A stretch of DNA of 64,000 nucleotides from Mobiluncus sp034180645 (GCF_034180645.1 NZ_JAXFNY010000010.1:69653-133652); one strand, 5' to 3'. Shown: positions 41,872 through 51,374, counted from the first letter of the stretch. The notes: generated by a model from the sequence alone, not told the origin. Program-made: numbers and translations.

Positions 41872-43185
41872 CTATTGAACGGGTTTGTTGAGCGTGGAAC
41901 CAAGGCGAGACAGGCCGTAAAGCGGCAAGTTGAGGGTGCTTTCGCCGTGCCCGAATTCGGCAGGGGAAACGCGCACGCCGAGGGGTAATTCGTAGCGTTT
42001 CATGAACGCGCCCAGGGAACGGGCTCTTTGCTTGGGTGCGGATTTCACCTCGAGCGGGATGACTTTGCCGCCGTGTTGCAGGACAAAATCAACCTCGCCA
42101 CTGGAGGCTTCGGCTGACCAATAGCGGGGCTCCCAGCCGGTCGCAACGAGCTCCTGGCAGACGAAGTTTTCCAGCAGGGCACCCTTGAACTCGGTGAAAA
42201 GACGGTTTTCCTTCAAGACGGTTTCACCGTCCAAGCCGCTTAAGGCGCCGAGTAAACCGGTGTCAAAGACGAACAGTTTGAAGGCATCACGGTCGGTGTA
42301 TCCGCTCAAGGGCAGCTTTCCGGCCTTAACGCGATTTATCCGCAGCAACAGCCCGGCATCGGTGAGCCACTGGATGGCTTCCTCGTAACCGCGGGCGCGC
42401 GCCCCAGTACGCACCGCAGAGTACACGAATTTCTTGTTCTCGCGGGCAAGTTGGGCGGGGGTAGAATCCCAAATCAGTCGGATGCGTTCAGCCAAGTGTG
42501 AGCCCGCGTGGGTGGAAAAATCCTCCCGGTAATCGCGCAGTAACTTCAGCTGCAGGTTGCGCGCCGCCATGTAATCTCCGGTGTCCAGGAAGGTTTGGAC
42601 GACTTCGGGCATTCCGCCCAGAAAAAAATACCGGCGCAGGTAATCCATAAATATGGCTTGTAGAGGGGAAATCAACGTCCAATCATCGCTGTCCAGGGCG
42701 CCTACCATCGGGCCCTCGCCCGAGGCTTGCAGGAATTCGCGGAAAGTGAGCGGGTGAATGTTCAGGTAATCAACCTTACCCACCGGCCAGGACACGCCCT
42801 GATGCATCGAGACACCAAGCAGGGAACCGGCGGCAATAACCGGAACCTCGGGGTGTTCTTCCTGAAAGAATTTCAGGGCAGTCAAAGCCCGAGGGGTGGC
42901 CTGGATTTCATCGAGAAAAATCAGGGTGTCCGGGGTGCCAACCCGTTTGCCACTCAGAAGGCTCAGCGCATCCATGATTCGCGCCGGATTGAGTCGTTCG
43001 TTGAAAATGCTGCTGGCAGTTTCGTCATAGAGCAGGTGAAAGTAGGCGACATCGCGGAAATACAGGCGTCCGAACTCGTTTATCAACCAGGTCTTACCGA
43101 CCTGGCGGGCACCCTGGACAATCAGGGGTTTTCGGGCTGGGGTGTTCCGCCAAGCCACGAGTTGCTGCATGGCGTCGCGTTCCAT
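41872..43185 (-). CDS. AAA ATPase with C-terminal DUF4143 nuclease-like domain
   Basis: A 437-residue protein. The N-terminal ATPase has Walker A IVQGARQVGKTWLI and Walker B TLIFLDEIQATP. The C-terminal DUF4143 part has FEGLLENFVCQEL-like sequence (FKGALLENFVCQELVA) and SGEVDFVLQHGGKVIPLEVK, the D-ExK arrangement of PD-(D/E)XK nucleases. Function of the family is unclear. Start ATG 43185, five bases after AAGGAGGG; the frame extends to 43227 but lacks a site. The 43186-43598 gap upstream is AT-rich and holds only a hairpin and a likely promoter for the divergent fumarase gene. Confidence 0.85.
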   Translation of the reverse strand: MERDAMQQLVAWRNTPARKPLIVQGARQVGKTWLINEFGRLYFRDVAYFHLLYDETASSIFNERLNPARIMDALSLLSGKRVGTPDTLIFLDEIQATPRALTALKFFQEEHPEVPVIAAGSLLGVSMHQGVSWPVGKVDYLNIHPLTFREFLQASGEGPMVGALDSDDWTLISPLQAIFMDYLRRYFFLGGMPEVVQTFLDTGDYMAARNLQLKLLRDYREDFSTHAGSHLAERIRLIWDSTPAQLARENKKFVYSAVRTGARARGYEEAIQWLTDAGLLLRINRVKAGKLPLSGYTDRDAFKLFVFDTGLLGALSGLDGETVLKENRLFTEFKGALLENFVCQELVATGWEPRYWSAEASSGEVDFVLQHGGKVIPLEVKSAPKQRARSLGAFMKRYELPLGVRVSPAEFGHGESTLNLPLYGLSRLGSTLNKPVQ

Positions 43186-43395
43186 ACTTGCCCTCCTTGA
43201 GTGCGTTGAAAGCCATTTATTTGGCATTTAATCGGATTTTACCACAGGTTTTGTGGCAAAAAATTATTTTATTTGTTGTAAAACTGGCATAATTGCTGGC
43301 TGTTCGCAATTCCGCAAATCTTGTCGTGGTTGGGGGACGTACCGAATCGTCGAAAATGCAACCCAAGGAAAGCGACGCAGGACGAGTGAGGTACT

Positions 43396-43418
43396 GAGCC
43401 GGAACGAAGTGGAGGCTC
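43396..43418 (+). repeat. Small stem-loop sharing a 15-nt loop with the 31.2-kb palindrome
   Basis: GAGCC (43396-43400) pairs with GGCTC (43414-43418). The loop CGGAACGAAGTGGAG (43400-43414) is identical to the complement of 31242-31256, although the stems differ. It lies in the 43186-43598 gap, which otherwise shows no gene. Confidence 0.5.
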
Positions 43419-43598
43419 AAGTTATTCCGAGGCCGCGGAGCGGGAACGTTTTTTCTTTAGTCAGGCTTGCGAAAATCAAAACATAGCTCTGAGGCCTGAT
43501 GAGCTGGAATCCTCCGGTTTAAAGCCTTACAGGGGAGAGCGACAAAGCCGGGGCGTTAGAATCAAAACGCACAAAAACACCAAAGCAAAGGGGCAAAA

Positions 43599-45266
43599 GT
43601 GGCCGATTTTTTCTATGCTGATATCCTGCCGCACGGTGAGGACACTTATACATACCGCAAACTGACCAGCGAGGGGGTTAGTGAAGTCGAAGGGCCGGAT
43701 GGCGCCAAATTTTTGAAAGTTTCGCCAGACGCGCTGACCCTGCTGGCCGAGACCGCGTTCCACGACATTTCCCACTACCTGCGTACCGCTCACCTGGAGC
43801 AGTTGCGCAAGATTCTCGACGACCCGGAGGCGTCGGGCAACGACAAATTCGTAGCGATGGACCTGTTGCGTAACGCAAACATCGCGGCAGCGGGGGTTCT
43901 ACCCATGTGTCAGGACACGGGCACCGCCATTATCAAGGGTGAGCGCGGTCAGCACGTGTTGACTCCCGGCCCGGATGAAGAAGCGCTGTCCCGCGGGGTT
44001 TACAACGCTTACACAAAGCTGAACTTGCGGTATTCCCAAAACAGCCCCCTTTCTATGTACGAGGAAAAGAACACCGGGTGCAACCTTCCGGCGCAGGTGG
44101 AGCTGTATGCCGAGACTGCCCCGGGACACGAAGCGGAGTACCGTTTCCTGTTTATGGCCAAGGGTGGCGGCTCGGCCAACAAGTCCTACCTCTACCAGAT
44201 GACCAAGGCGATTCTTGACCCTGAACATATGATGCAGTTCCTGGAGGAAAAGATTCGTTCCCTCGGCACGGCTGCCTGCCCGCCCTATCACTTGGCAATC
44301 GTCATCGGCGGCACTTCCGCGGAATACACGCTCAAGACCGCGAAGTACGCTTCGGCGCACTACCTGGACGGCTTGCTCACCCACGGCGGCGAACAGGCGC
44401 AAGGGTTCCGCGACCTCGAGATGGAAGCGGAAGTCCTGGAACTGACCCGACACATGGGCATCGGCGCCCAGTTCGGCGGTAAGTATTTCTGCCATGACGT
44501 GCGGGTGGTGCGTCTGCCGCGTCACGGCGCTTCCCTGCCGGTTGCTATCGCGGTTTCCTGCTCAGCCGACCGGCAGTGCGTAGCAAAGATTAACAAGGAT
44601 GGGGTGTTCATCGAAGCCCTGGACACCGATCCGGGACGTTTTATGCCCGACCCCACGACCGCGGAACTTGGCGGGGACGAAGCGGTTAAGATTGACTTGA
44701 ACCGCCCGATGAAGGACGTCCTTGCTGAACTCACCAAGTACCCCATCAAGACCCGACTTTCCCTGACCGGAACCCTCATCGTGGCTCGTGACATCGCTCA
44801 TGCCAAACTCCGCGACCGTCTGGAACAGGAAGGTGACCTGCCCCAATACTTCAAAGACCACCCGGTTTACTACGCGGGTCCAGCGAAAACCCCCGAGGGA
44901 ATGCCTTCCGGGTCATTCGGGCCGACCACGGCTTCGCGTATGGATCCCTATGTGGATCTGTTCCAAGCCCACGGCGGCTCGATGATTATGCTGGCCAAGG
45001 GCAATCGTGGCCAGGTCGTCACCGACGCCTGCCGCAAGCACGGTGGTTTTTACCTCGGTTCTATCGGCGGTCCCGCCGCGGAGCTGGCCGCCCATTCCAT
45101 CAAGAAGGTCGAGGTGCTGGAGTACCCCGAGCTCGGCATGGAAGCTGTGTGGAAGATTGAAGTCGAGGACTTCCCGGCTTTCATCGTGGTGGACGATAAG
45201 GGAAACAATTTCTTCGAGGGCTTGGACAAGGTAGTGCTCACCTTGAAGGTGCCGCCAAAGAAGTAG
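43599..45266 (+). CDS. fumA: Fumarate hydratase, class I (iron-sulfur)
   Basis: A 555-residue fused alpha/beta class I fumarase interconverting fumarate and malate with a 4Fe-4S cluster. Motifs: AGVLPMCQDTGTAIIKGERG with a cluster cysteine, MYEEKNTGCNLPAQVELYAE, and the beta domain GPTTASRMDPYVDLFQAHGG. The oxygen-sensitive class I enzyme suits an anaerobic or microaerophilic fermenter. Start GTG 43599 after AAAGGGG. It fits the reductive branch with mdh and fumarate reductase. Confidence 0.94.
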   Translation: MADFFYADILPHGEDTYTYRKLTSEGVSEVEGPDGAKFLKVSPDALTLLAETAFHDISHYLRTAHLEQLRKILDDPEASGNDKFVAMDLLRNANIAAAGVLPMCQDTGTAIIKGERGQHVLTPGPDEEALSRGVYNAYTKLNLRYSQNSPLSMYEEKNTGCNLPAQVELYAETAPGHEAEYRFLFMAKGGGSANKSYLYQMTKAILDPEHMMQFLEEKIRSLGTAACPPYHLAIVIGGTSAEYTLKTAKYASAHYLDGLLTHGGEQAQGFRDLEMEAEVLELTRHMGIGAQFGGKYFCHDVRVVRLPRHGASLPVAIAVSCSADRQCVAKINKDGVFIEALDTDPGRFMPDPTTAELGGDEAVKIDLNRPMKDVLAELTKYPIKTRLSLTGTLIVARDIAHAKLRDRLEQEGDLPQYFKDHPVYYAGPAKTPEGMPSGSFGPTTASRMDPYVDLFQAHGGSMIMLAKGNRGQVVTDACRKHGGFYLGSIGGPAAELAAHSIKKVEVLEYPELGMEAVWKIEVEDFPAFIVVDDKGNNFFEGLDKVVLTLKVPPKK

Positions 45267-45287
45267 TCATCATCGGTTTTCTAGGGC

Positions 45288-45321
45288 GGGCGCCTCGGGG
45301 GAGTTAATCTTCGGGGCGCCC
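45288..45321 (+). terminator. Terminator hairpin after the fumarase gene
   Basis: GGGCGCC (45288-45294) pairs with GGCGCCC (45315-45321), with a further C/G-rich inner stem. It is 22 bp past the stop; the T-run is poor. Confidence 0.65.
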
Positions 45322-45518
45322 GTTCTATAGGTGCAGGTTGTAACGCTATACGGGTGATTAGTGGTGAAAATGCCCCCAGAACGTGAATGCACCCCTGGAT
45401 TAAATATGGGGCTAAATACACGGATAAAAACAACTTCCATGCGATACACTTTTTATCGTCCAACTCATGAACCCATGAGCTGTGTGTACAACGAAGTATT
45501 CGCGGAGGGTTTTTTACG

Positions 45519-46679
45519 ATGATTATTGGTGTACCCAAGGAAATTATGAGCGGTGAAGAGCGCGTGGCTGCTACCCCGGAAACGGTGGCAGATATGGTCG
45601 GGAAGGGCTTAACCGTCCTGGTCGAAACCGGTGCTGGGGAAGGTTCCTTCTTCCACGATCCGGAGTATGTCTCGGCCGGAGCTGAGATGGTTAGCGATCC
45701 GGAAGAAATCTACCAGCGGGCGGACCTGATTTTGAAAGTCAAGGAACCGCTGTTCAACGAGGCCAAGGGTCGCTCCGAAGTTTCGATGATGCATAAAGGT
45801 CAATACTTAATTACGTTTATTCACCCGGCTGCTCCACCCAACCACGAGATGGTCAAGGAGATGGCGGCGCAGGGTGTTATTTCGCTGACTTTGGACGGTG
45901 TGCCGCGTATTTCTCGGGCACAAAACTTGGACGCCCTGACTTCGATGAGTACGTGTGCCGGGTATAAAGGCATCCTGTTGGCGGCGAACTACCAGCCGTC
46001 CTTTATGCCGTTGATTCACAGCGCTATCGGACGGATTGACCCGCTGAAGGTGCTGGTCGTCGGGGTAGGCGTGGGCGGTTTGCAAGCCCTGGCTACCGCG
46101 AAGCGTCTGGGTGCCGTGGTGCACGCTGCCGACATTCGCCCGATGGCATCCGAACAGGCTACTTCCCTGGGTGCCAAGCCGGTCGAACTTGGGGTAGACC
46201 CCGAGAAGGCTATTGGTGAAGGCGGCTATGCCCAGGCCCTGCCGGAAGATGAGCTGGTCAAAGAGCGTGCCGCTCTGGCTAAGGTAGTTCCTGACATGGA
46301 CATTATCTTTGCTTCGGCGCTGGTGCCGGGCCATTTGGCTCCACGACTCATTACCGAAGATATGGTGAAATCCATGAAGCCCGGTTCGGTCATCGTGGAT
46401 ATTTCCATTGACCAAGGCGGCAACTGCGAAATCACGCCTCCGGGCAAGGTGGAAGTCAAGCACCACGTCACCCTGGTGGGAATCAAGAACATCCCCGGTA
46501 TGCTGCCGAAGAGTTCGACCTTCATGTTCGCCAAGAACATTGCCAACTTCGTGGACTTCCTGGTCAAGGACGGCCAAATCGTCCTGGATCGCAGCGATGA
46601 AATCATCGCCAAGACCCTCACGACTATCGACGGCGAAATCGTTCACGTTGGTGCGCGCGAGGCGATGGGCCTGGCCTAA
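45519..46679 (+). CDS. pntAa: NAD(P) transhydrogenase alpha subunit, NAD-binding part
   Basis: A 386-residue soluble domain I of proton-translocating transhydrogenase. Opening MIIGVPKEIMSGEERVAATP, the RQD-type loop region SRAQNLDALTSMSTCAGYKG, and the dinucleotide site VLVVGVGVGGLQALATAKRL followed by the acidic D of VHAADIRPMA. The sequence also resembles alanine dehydrogenase, but the two following membrane genes settle the assignment. In this split form the alpha chain is divided into PntAa and PntAb. Start ATG 45519 after GGAGG. The enzyme makes NADPH from NADH at the expense of the proton gradient. Confidence 0.92.
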   Translation: MIIGVPKEIMSGEERVAATPETVADMVGKGLTVLVETGAGEGSFFHDPEYVSAGAEMVSDPEEIYQRADLILKVKEPLFNEAKGRSEVSMMHKGQYLITFIHPAAPPNHEMVKEMAAQGVISLTLDGVPRISRAQNLDALTSMSTCAGYKGILLAANYQPSFMPLIHSAIGRIDPLKVLVVGVGVGGLQALATAKRLGAVVHAADIRPMASEQATSLGAKPVELGVDPEKAIGEGGYAQALPEDELVKERAALAKVVPDMDIIFASALVPGHLAPRLITEDMVKSMKPGSVIVDISIDQGGNCEITPPGKVEVKHHVTLVGIKNIPGMLPKSSTFMFAKNIANFVDFLVKDGQIVLDRSDEIIAKTLTTIDGEIVHVGAREAMGLA

Positions 46680-46751
46680 AGACCTGAGATTGTGACGATT
46701 GGAGCGGTCGGCCGGTCAACGGTGAGGTCGCCCTAATCGATGCCTCGGGGC

Positions 46752-46773
46752 GGTGGCGGATATATTCGCCACC
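46752..46773 (+). terminator. Hairpin between pntAa and pntAb
   Basis: GGTGGCG (46752-46758) pairs with CGCCACC (46767-46773) around an AT-rich loop, in a 153-bp gap inside the pnt operon. A partial terminator or mRNA stabiliser that would favour the soluble subunit. Confidence 0.45.
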
Positions 46774-46832
46774 CCCGCTTGGCAATATTTTTATGAAATT
46801 CCTAACAAAACCGTAACCCAAGGAGAAAATCG

Positions 46833-47159
46833 ATGACTCCCTTCCAAGGCGTGTTATTGGTCGTGCTGGTGGTGTTTACCCTGGTCGGCTATAAAATCAT
46901 CAGCCATGTTCCCAGCCTTTTGCACACCCCGTTGATGAGCGGGATGAACGCCTTTTCCGGCGTGACCGTGCTGGGGTGTCTGAGTGCGGCCGCGTTAGCG
47001 GTGAGTCTGGGGTCAAAAGCGCTGGGCTTGCTGGCGGTCGCGCTGGCGATGGTGAATATTGTCGGCGGGTTTGGGGTCACTGACCGGATGCTGCGGATGT
47101 TCGATAAGAAACACAAGCCCATCGCCGGTGGGGGCACTCAGGCTGGAGAGGGGGAGTAG
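46833..47159 (+). CDS. pntAb: NAD(P) transhydrogenase alpha subunit, membrane part
   Basis: A 108-residue protein with three membrane spans (about 5-22, 36-58, 62-82), the PntAb domain II segment. SHVPSLLHTPLMSGMNAFSG is the conserved stretch. The C-terminus MFDKKHKPIAGGG is cytosolic and basic. AAGGAG precedes ATG 46833, and pntB starts two bases after the stop. Confidence 0.92.
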   Translation: MTPFQGVLLVVLVVFTLVGYKIISHVPSLLHTPLMSGMNAFSGVTVLGCLSAAALAVSLGSKALGLLAVALAMVNIVGGFGVTDRMLRMFDKKHKPIAGGGTQAGEGE

Positions 47160-47161
47160 TC

Positions 47162-48715
47162 ATGTATAACACCTTGAATCTGGTGGGGGCGCAAGGCCCG
47201 AATAGTCTCCTCTACTATGCCGTCTCGGTAGTGCTGGTGATACTGGTACTGGTCGGATTAAACATGTTGTCAAGGGTGCAGACGGCGGTGCGCGGCAACC
47301 TTCTGGGCGCTTTGGCGATGGCTTTGGCTATCGTGGCGACACTGTGGAACTTCGGAATCCTCAGCGCTGTCGAACTTTACATAGCGATGCTGGTCGGGGC
47401 GTTATTCGGGGTCATCATCTGGCGTAAGACCAAGATGATTCGGATGCCGCAAACCGTGGCTCTGCTCAACGGATTGGGCGGCATGGCCTCGATGCTCGCC
47501 GGAGCCCTAGCCTTGACCGGGCATGCTGATAACAATGCTTTTGCCCAGTTCACGGCTGGTTTAGCGGTTGCTGTTGGTGGTGCTACCTTCTTTGGCTCCC
47601 TGATTGCGGCAGGTAAACTGCATCAAATCCTGGATCAGCACCCCAAGGTGCTTCCCGCGCACTCCGTGTGGGTGGGTCTGAGCCTGGTCGTCAGCCTGGG
47701 TGCCGCTCTGGCTTACGTTTTTCCACCGTTCAGCAGTCCGGGTGTGGCGCAAACGGTGTTGCTCATCGTCCAGATTGTGGCCGCCAACCTGTTTGGCTAC
47801 CTGCTGGCGGTGCGGGTGGGCGGAGCCGACATGCCCATCACAATTTCCCTGCTGAACTCCCTGTCCGGGGTGGCGGGAGCCATCGCCGGCTTGGCCATCT
47901 CTGATCTGCTGTTGGTGGCTATCGGAGCCATCGTGGGGGCTTCCGGTCTGCTGTTGACCCAGATCATGTGCCGGGCGATGAACCGCCACCTCATGGATAT
48001 TTTGCTGGGCAAGACTTCCGTCAGCACCGCTGCTGCCGCCGACACTCCCACAACGTCAACTGAAGCTGAATCGGAAAAACCGGACGAATCGGCTGGTGAG
48101 AGCAAGCCCGACACTAGCGACACCGCTTCTGCCAGCGCACCTGCACCTGCAGCGCCTGCCGTAGACCCTGAAGCTGCCTTCTCCGACTGGGTAGAGAATG
48201 CCCAGCGCGTCATCCTGGTGCCCGGCTACGGCATGGCTCTGTCTCAAGCCCAAGCCCAGGTCAAACGCCTGTTGGACTACCTGGAAAAGGCCGGAAAGAA
48301 CGTGGACTTCGCAATTCACCCGGTGGCGGGCCGGATGCCCGGACACATGAATGTACTGCTGGCCGAAGTTGACGTGGACTACGAAAAGCTGCGGGAAATG
48401 AAGGACATCAACGATGATTTCGCGACCGCGGATTTGACCGTAGTCGTTGGGGCTAACGATGTGATGAACCCGGCGGCCAATACCGCTGAAGGAACCCCAA
48501 TCTACGGGATGCCCGTGCTGAACGTGGGGGACTGCGCCCACGTGGCCATCTTTAACTTCGATCTGAAACCGGGCTATGCCGGGGTGGAAAACCCGCTGTA
48601 TGCCCGGGCTGAGACCGAACCGGACCGGGTGCTGATTTTCCAAGGCGACGCTAAGGAAACCTTGGGGGCACGGCTGGACGCAATTGGGGCGCCGCCTGCA
48701 CTTGAGTTGTATTAG
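47162..48715 (+). CDS. pntB: NAD(P) transhydrogenase beta subunit
   Basis: A 517-residue subunit with about nine membrane spans forming the proton channel (residues 1-275) and an NADP-binding domain III (about 345-517), marked by ILVPGYGMALSQAQAQVKRL, the VVGANDVMNPAA segment and the closing FQGDAKETL. The linker between them (about 285-340) is unusually long and Ser/Thr/Ala/Pro/Glu-rich compared with E. coli PntB, which accounts for the extra length. The bidirectional terminator at 48760 follows. Confidence 0.94.
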   Translation: MYNTLNLVGAQGPNSLLYYAVSVVLVILVLVGLNMLSRVQTAVRGNLLGALAMALAIVATLWNFGILSAVELYIAMLVGALFGVIIWRKTKMIRMPQTVALLNGLGGMASMLAGALALTGHADNNAFAQFTAGLAVAVGGATFFGSLIAAGKLHQILDQHPKVLPAHSVWVGLSLVVSLGAALAYVFPPFSSPGVAQTVLLIVQIVAANLFGYLLAVRVGGADMPITISLLNSLSGVAGAIAGLAISDLLLVAIGAIVGASGLLLTQIMCRAMNRHLMDILLGKTSVSTAAAADTPTTSTEAESEKPDESAGESKPDTSDTASASAPAPAAPAVDPEAAFSDWVENAQRVILVPGYGMALSQAQAQVKRLLDYLEKAGKNVDFAIHPVAGRMPGHMNVLLAEVDVDYEKLREMKDINDDFATADLTVVVGANDVMNPAANTAEGTPIYGMPVLNVGDCAHVAIFNFDLKPGYAGVENPLYARAETEPDRVLIFQGDAKETLGARLDAIGAPPALELY

Positions 48716-48759
48716 TTCCTGAATTTGAGCCGGATTCCGCGAGTATGACGAGCCAAAAA

Positions 48760-48789
48760 CCGGGCGCTCCGAGGATTCGGGGCGCCCGG
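48760..48789. terminator. Bidirectional terminator between pntB and the DHA2 exporter gene
   Basis: CCGGGCGC (48760-48767) pairs with GCGCCCGG (48782-48789), with an inner CCG/CGG. It stands between two convergent genes; A-run to the left and TGGTTT to the right. Confidence 0.7.
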
Positions 48790-48802
48790 CTGGTTTGCAG
48801 TT

Positions 48803-50764
48803 CTAGATTGAGTTTTCCGCTGCGGACTGTGCGGTCTTCATAATGTGAGCGTCGAGAGTCTTTTTGGAAGGAACCCCAAACAGCAAAAGCACGCCGAACA
48901 GCGACACTATGGTATAGAACCAGAACAAGCGGATAAATCCCTTATTGAGCTCCAGCTGGAACGTAGATTCGATAGTGTCCGCGTGAGCATCGATGTCCTT
49001 AAGGTAATCCTGGCGAGCTTGCTCCAGGGCTGGCGGCACAAAGCCCATCTGTTCCTTCATGGTGTTGCCTTGCTCGTCGAACGTGTAGTTTGCCAGTTCC
49101 TTGGACCGCTCCACAATGTTGGTGACGTCCGCGCTCTTGAGGCGGTTCATCAACTCGCCAGGTACATTGGCCATGGAAAATCCGGGGTCAATTGTGTCCT
49201 GGGACGGGACAGAGGGCTGAGAACCATTGCCGGTGTTCCCGGAAAGCATTTGGCCCATGCCAGAGTCTTGATCCCCAGCAGTTGACATTCCGCCGGGGGC
49301 TGCGGGCATAGCGGCGGACATGGCGGACATATCCGGTTTTGGCATGACTTCCATGACCTTCCCGGACAGGCCGCCCATAGCGGTGGCGAGTAGCCCGACC
49401 ATGATAGCCGGAGCTAGGGTGGTAGCCAAGGACCGGGTCAAAGACAGAGTTGCCTGACCTGTGTTCGCGTCACGGCTGGGCACCAGGTGCAAAATCAGGT
49501 AGGTCAGGGGTGCGCCCATCAGGAATCCCAGCCCGAAGCCCATAAAAAAGATGGATACGGAAGTGGAGATGATTCCAGGATGCGGAGAGGCCCAGAAAAT
49601 CAGCAATAAACCGGATAAAGCACAAATAGTGACTCCCAGACCAAGTACCGCTCGCGGGCCGCGCTGGTCAGTCAGTCGTCCAGATATTGGTGCTCCAAGT
49701 CCAGAAGCTAGACCGATGATGATTGTGGGATACCCCCCATCGCCGGTAGCCATGCGCATAGAGTTTTCAGCAAACTGGGGAATGAACATGACGGTCATCA
49801 TCAAGGTGCCAGCCACCATGCCGAGGAGCAAAGTGACCCCGACCGGGATATTCGCGAAATAATCAAAGTTGATTAAGGGGTCGTGGACTCGATGCTCGGT
49901 AACCCAGAACACTACGCCTGAAATCGCAAAAATCAGCAGGGAAACACGGACGTTGGCATCTTGGAAGGAATTGCTGATATCTGTGAAATCCAAGTGCTGG
50001 AACATCCACAAGAGGGCGGTGATGGTGACCACGATTAAGACGGTGCCAGGTATGTCTAAGCGGCGGCCCTCTTCGGTGCGTTCGTGGTCTAAGAACAGCG
50101 CCCCCAAAACTACTACGGCCAGGGCAATAGGCACGTTGATGTAAAAAATCCATTGCCAGTTGTCGGTACCGGCAATATCCATAATCAGTGAACCGGCTGA
50201 ACCCCCGATAACTGAGGCCACGCCGTAGACCATGCCGACCATGCCCAGAGCCATACCTCGCTTTGCCGGAGGAGCGATGGTACCGGCCGCGGCGGTGGCG
50301 ACCGGCATCATACCGCCGCCGCCCACGGCTTGCACCACGCGGGAGGCCAGCAGCAAGCCGAAAGATTGAAAGTCTTGGGCGAGTCCACATCCCAGTGAAC
50401 CGATCCCGAACAGGGCGATAGCCAGCACATATATTGGCTTGCGCCCCAACACGTCGGCCAGTTTGCCGATAACGGGGATGGCGATGGCGTAGGCCAGAGT
50501 ATAAATCGTAAAGACCCAGACACCTGCCTGGTCGTCGACCCCCAAGCTGTTTTGAATGACGGTACGCGCCGGATTCACGATGCCCATGTCCAAGGCACCC
50601 ATGAAAATTCCTGCCAGGTACAGCGCCAGAATTAATCCCCAGTGCTCTGGCGCGGTGTATTCAATCGAAGCTAAATCGTGGGGATTTTCGTTGCCATTTT
50701 GCGATTTCGCCTCGCTGTGTGTTGCGGCAGTCTCGGATTCATCGAGGGTATTAGTCAATGTCAT
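48803..50764 (-). CDS. DHA2-family MFS drug exporter with methionine-rich external loop
   Basis: A 653-residue, 14-span exporter of the EmrB/QacA group, which expels drugs in exchange for protons. The family motif GKLADVLGRKPIYVLAI follows span 2, and VVQAVGGGGMMPVATAAAGT is the motif C-like region. About 150 residues between the last two spans form a large external loop. Its first part is Met/Gly/Ser/Pro-rich (VMPKPDMSAMSAAMPAAPGG) and the rest helical; this is absent from typical 500-residue DHA2 pumps. Start ATG 50764 is directly preceded by a promoter-like box and no ribosome site, suggesting a leaderless message. The marR gene lies upstream. Confidence 0.88.
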   Translation of the reverse strand: MTLTNTLDESETAATHSEAKSQNGNENPHDLASIEYTAPEHWGLILALYLAGIFMGALDMGIVNPARTVIQNSLGVDDQAGVWVFTIYTLAYAIAIPVIGKLADVLGRKPIYVLAIALFGIGSLGCGLAQDFQSFGLLLASRVVQAVGGGGMMPVATAAAGTIAPPAKRGMALGMVGMVYGVASVIGGSAGSLIMDIAGTDNWQWIFYINVPIALAVVVLGALFLDHERTEEGRRLDIPGTVLIVVTITALLWMFQHLDFTDISNSFQDANVRVSLLIFAISGVVFWVTEHRVHDPLINFDYFANIPVGVTLLLGMVAGTLMMTVMFIPQFAENSMRMATGDGGYPTIIIGLASGLGAPISGRLTDQRGPRAVLGLGVTICALSGLLLIFWASPHPGIISTSVSIFFMGFGLGFLMGAPLTYLILHLVPSRDANTGQATLSLTRSLATTLAPAIMVGLLATAMGGLSGKVMEVMPKPDMSAMSAAMPAAPGGMSTAGDQDSGMGQMLSGNTGNGSQPSVPSQDTIDPGFSMANVPGELMNRLKSADVTNIVERSKELANYTFDEQGNTMKEQMGFVPPALEQARQDYLKDIDAHADTIESTFQLELNKGFIRLFWFYTIVSLFGVLLLFGVPSKKTLDAHIMKTAQSAAENSI

Positions 50765-50773
50765 GAAATTAAT

Positions 50774-50802
50774 TATATTGATAGTTAAGAAACTGAATCA
50801 AA
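50774..50802 (-). promoter_or_regulatory. Leaderless-type promoter and operator of the exporter gene
   Basis: On the minus strand TATAAT lies seven bases before the ATG, with TTGATT 18 bp further upstream as the -35 box. The plus-strand box TATATTGATAGTTAAG (50774-50789) matches 51375-51390 upstream of marR in 15 of 16 positions and contains AGTT-N4-AACT. Confidence 0.55.
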
Positions 50803-50843
50803 TTTTAAGCTCGTTTCAATAGTTACGGCGACAAAGGTCGGTT

Positions 50844-51365
50844 TCACTGGGGGTCTGGAGACTCTGAGGTACCCGATTGTGGGGTTTTTGTGTGGTGAGA
50901 ATCATCAATCTGGTCGATGAATTCCGCCAGCATTTCCGAGAACTGCTTGATTTCCTCGTTAGAACGGTTGGCAAAAACGCCACTGAAATCCTCGTTCACG
51001 GAACCGACAAAATTATGCCCCAGCATGTCTCCAGATTCCGCGATGCGCAGCACGGCCCGGCGGCGATCCTCCAGGTCCGTCTGCCTGCTGATGTATCCCA
51101 GGTTGACCAAGCGGTCCACTAGATAGCTGGCGGCGGCGCGAGTAATGTGCAAACCATCGGCGAGTTCCGAGGGGGACAGGGGCTTTCCGGCTATTTCGGA
51201 GCGCCAAATCAGCAACAGACCATCGCCGTCCTTGCCGTGCATTCCCAAGTCGGCTGAGATATTGGCAATCAAATTGTTGGCGGAAAACACCAGGCGGTGG
51301 AACTCGTAAACCAGCTGTTCACTCAGAGCCGCGCGTTCCTTATCGACCTTATCAACCTCACTCAT
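50844..51365 (-). CDS. MarR-family regulator
   Basis: A 173-residue winged-helix repressor. The recognition region is LSPSELADGLHITRAAASYL and the wing is SRQTDLEDRRRAVLRI. The C-terminus has an extended Ser/Thr/Pro tail. It lies 79 bp upstream of the DHA2 exporter gene on the same strand, and both genes carry the same 16-bp box ten bases before their start codons, so it probably represses itself and the exporter until an inducing drug binds. The start ATG 51365 has no ribosome site, like the exporter. Confidence 0.88.
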   Translation of the reverse strand: MSEVDKVDKERAALSEQLVYEFHRLVFSANNLIANISADLGMHGKDGDGLLLIWRSEIAGKPLSPSELADGLHITRAAASYLVDRLVNLGYISRQTDLEDRRRAVLRIAESGDMLGHNFVGSVNEDFSGVFANRSNEEIKQFSEMLAEFIDQIDDSHHTKTPQSGTSESPDPQ

Positions 51366-51374
51366 GCTATTCAG

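Noticed and set aside
45519..46679. Alanine dehydrogenase
   Set aside because: The fold is shared, but pntAb and pntB follow in order, so it is the transhydrogenase NAD-binding subunit.
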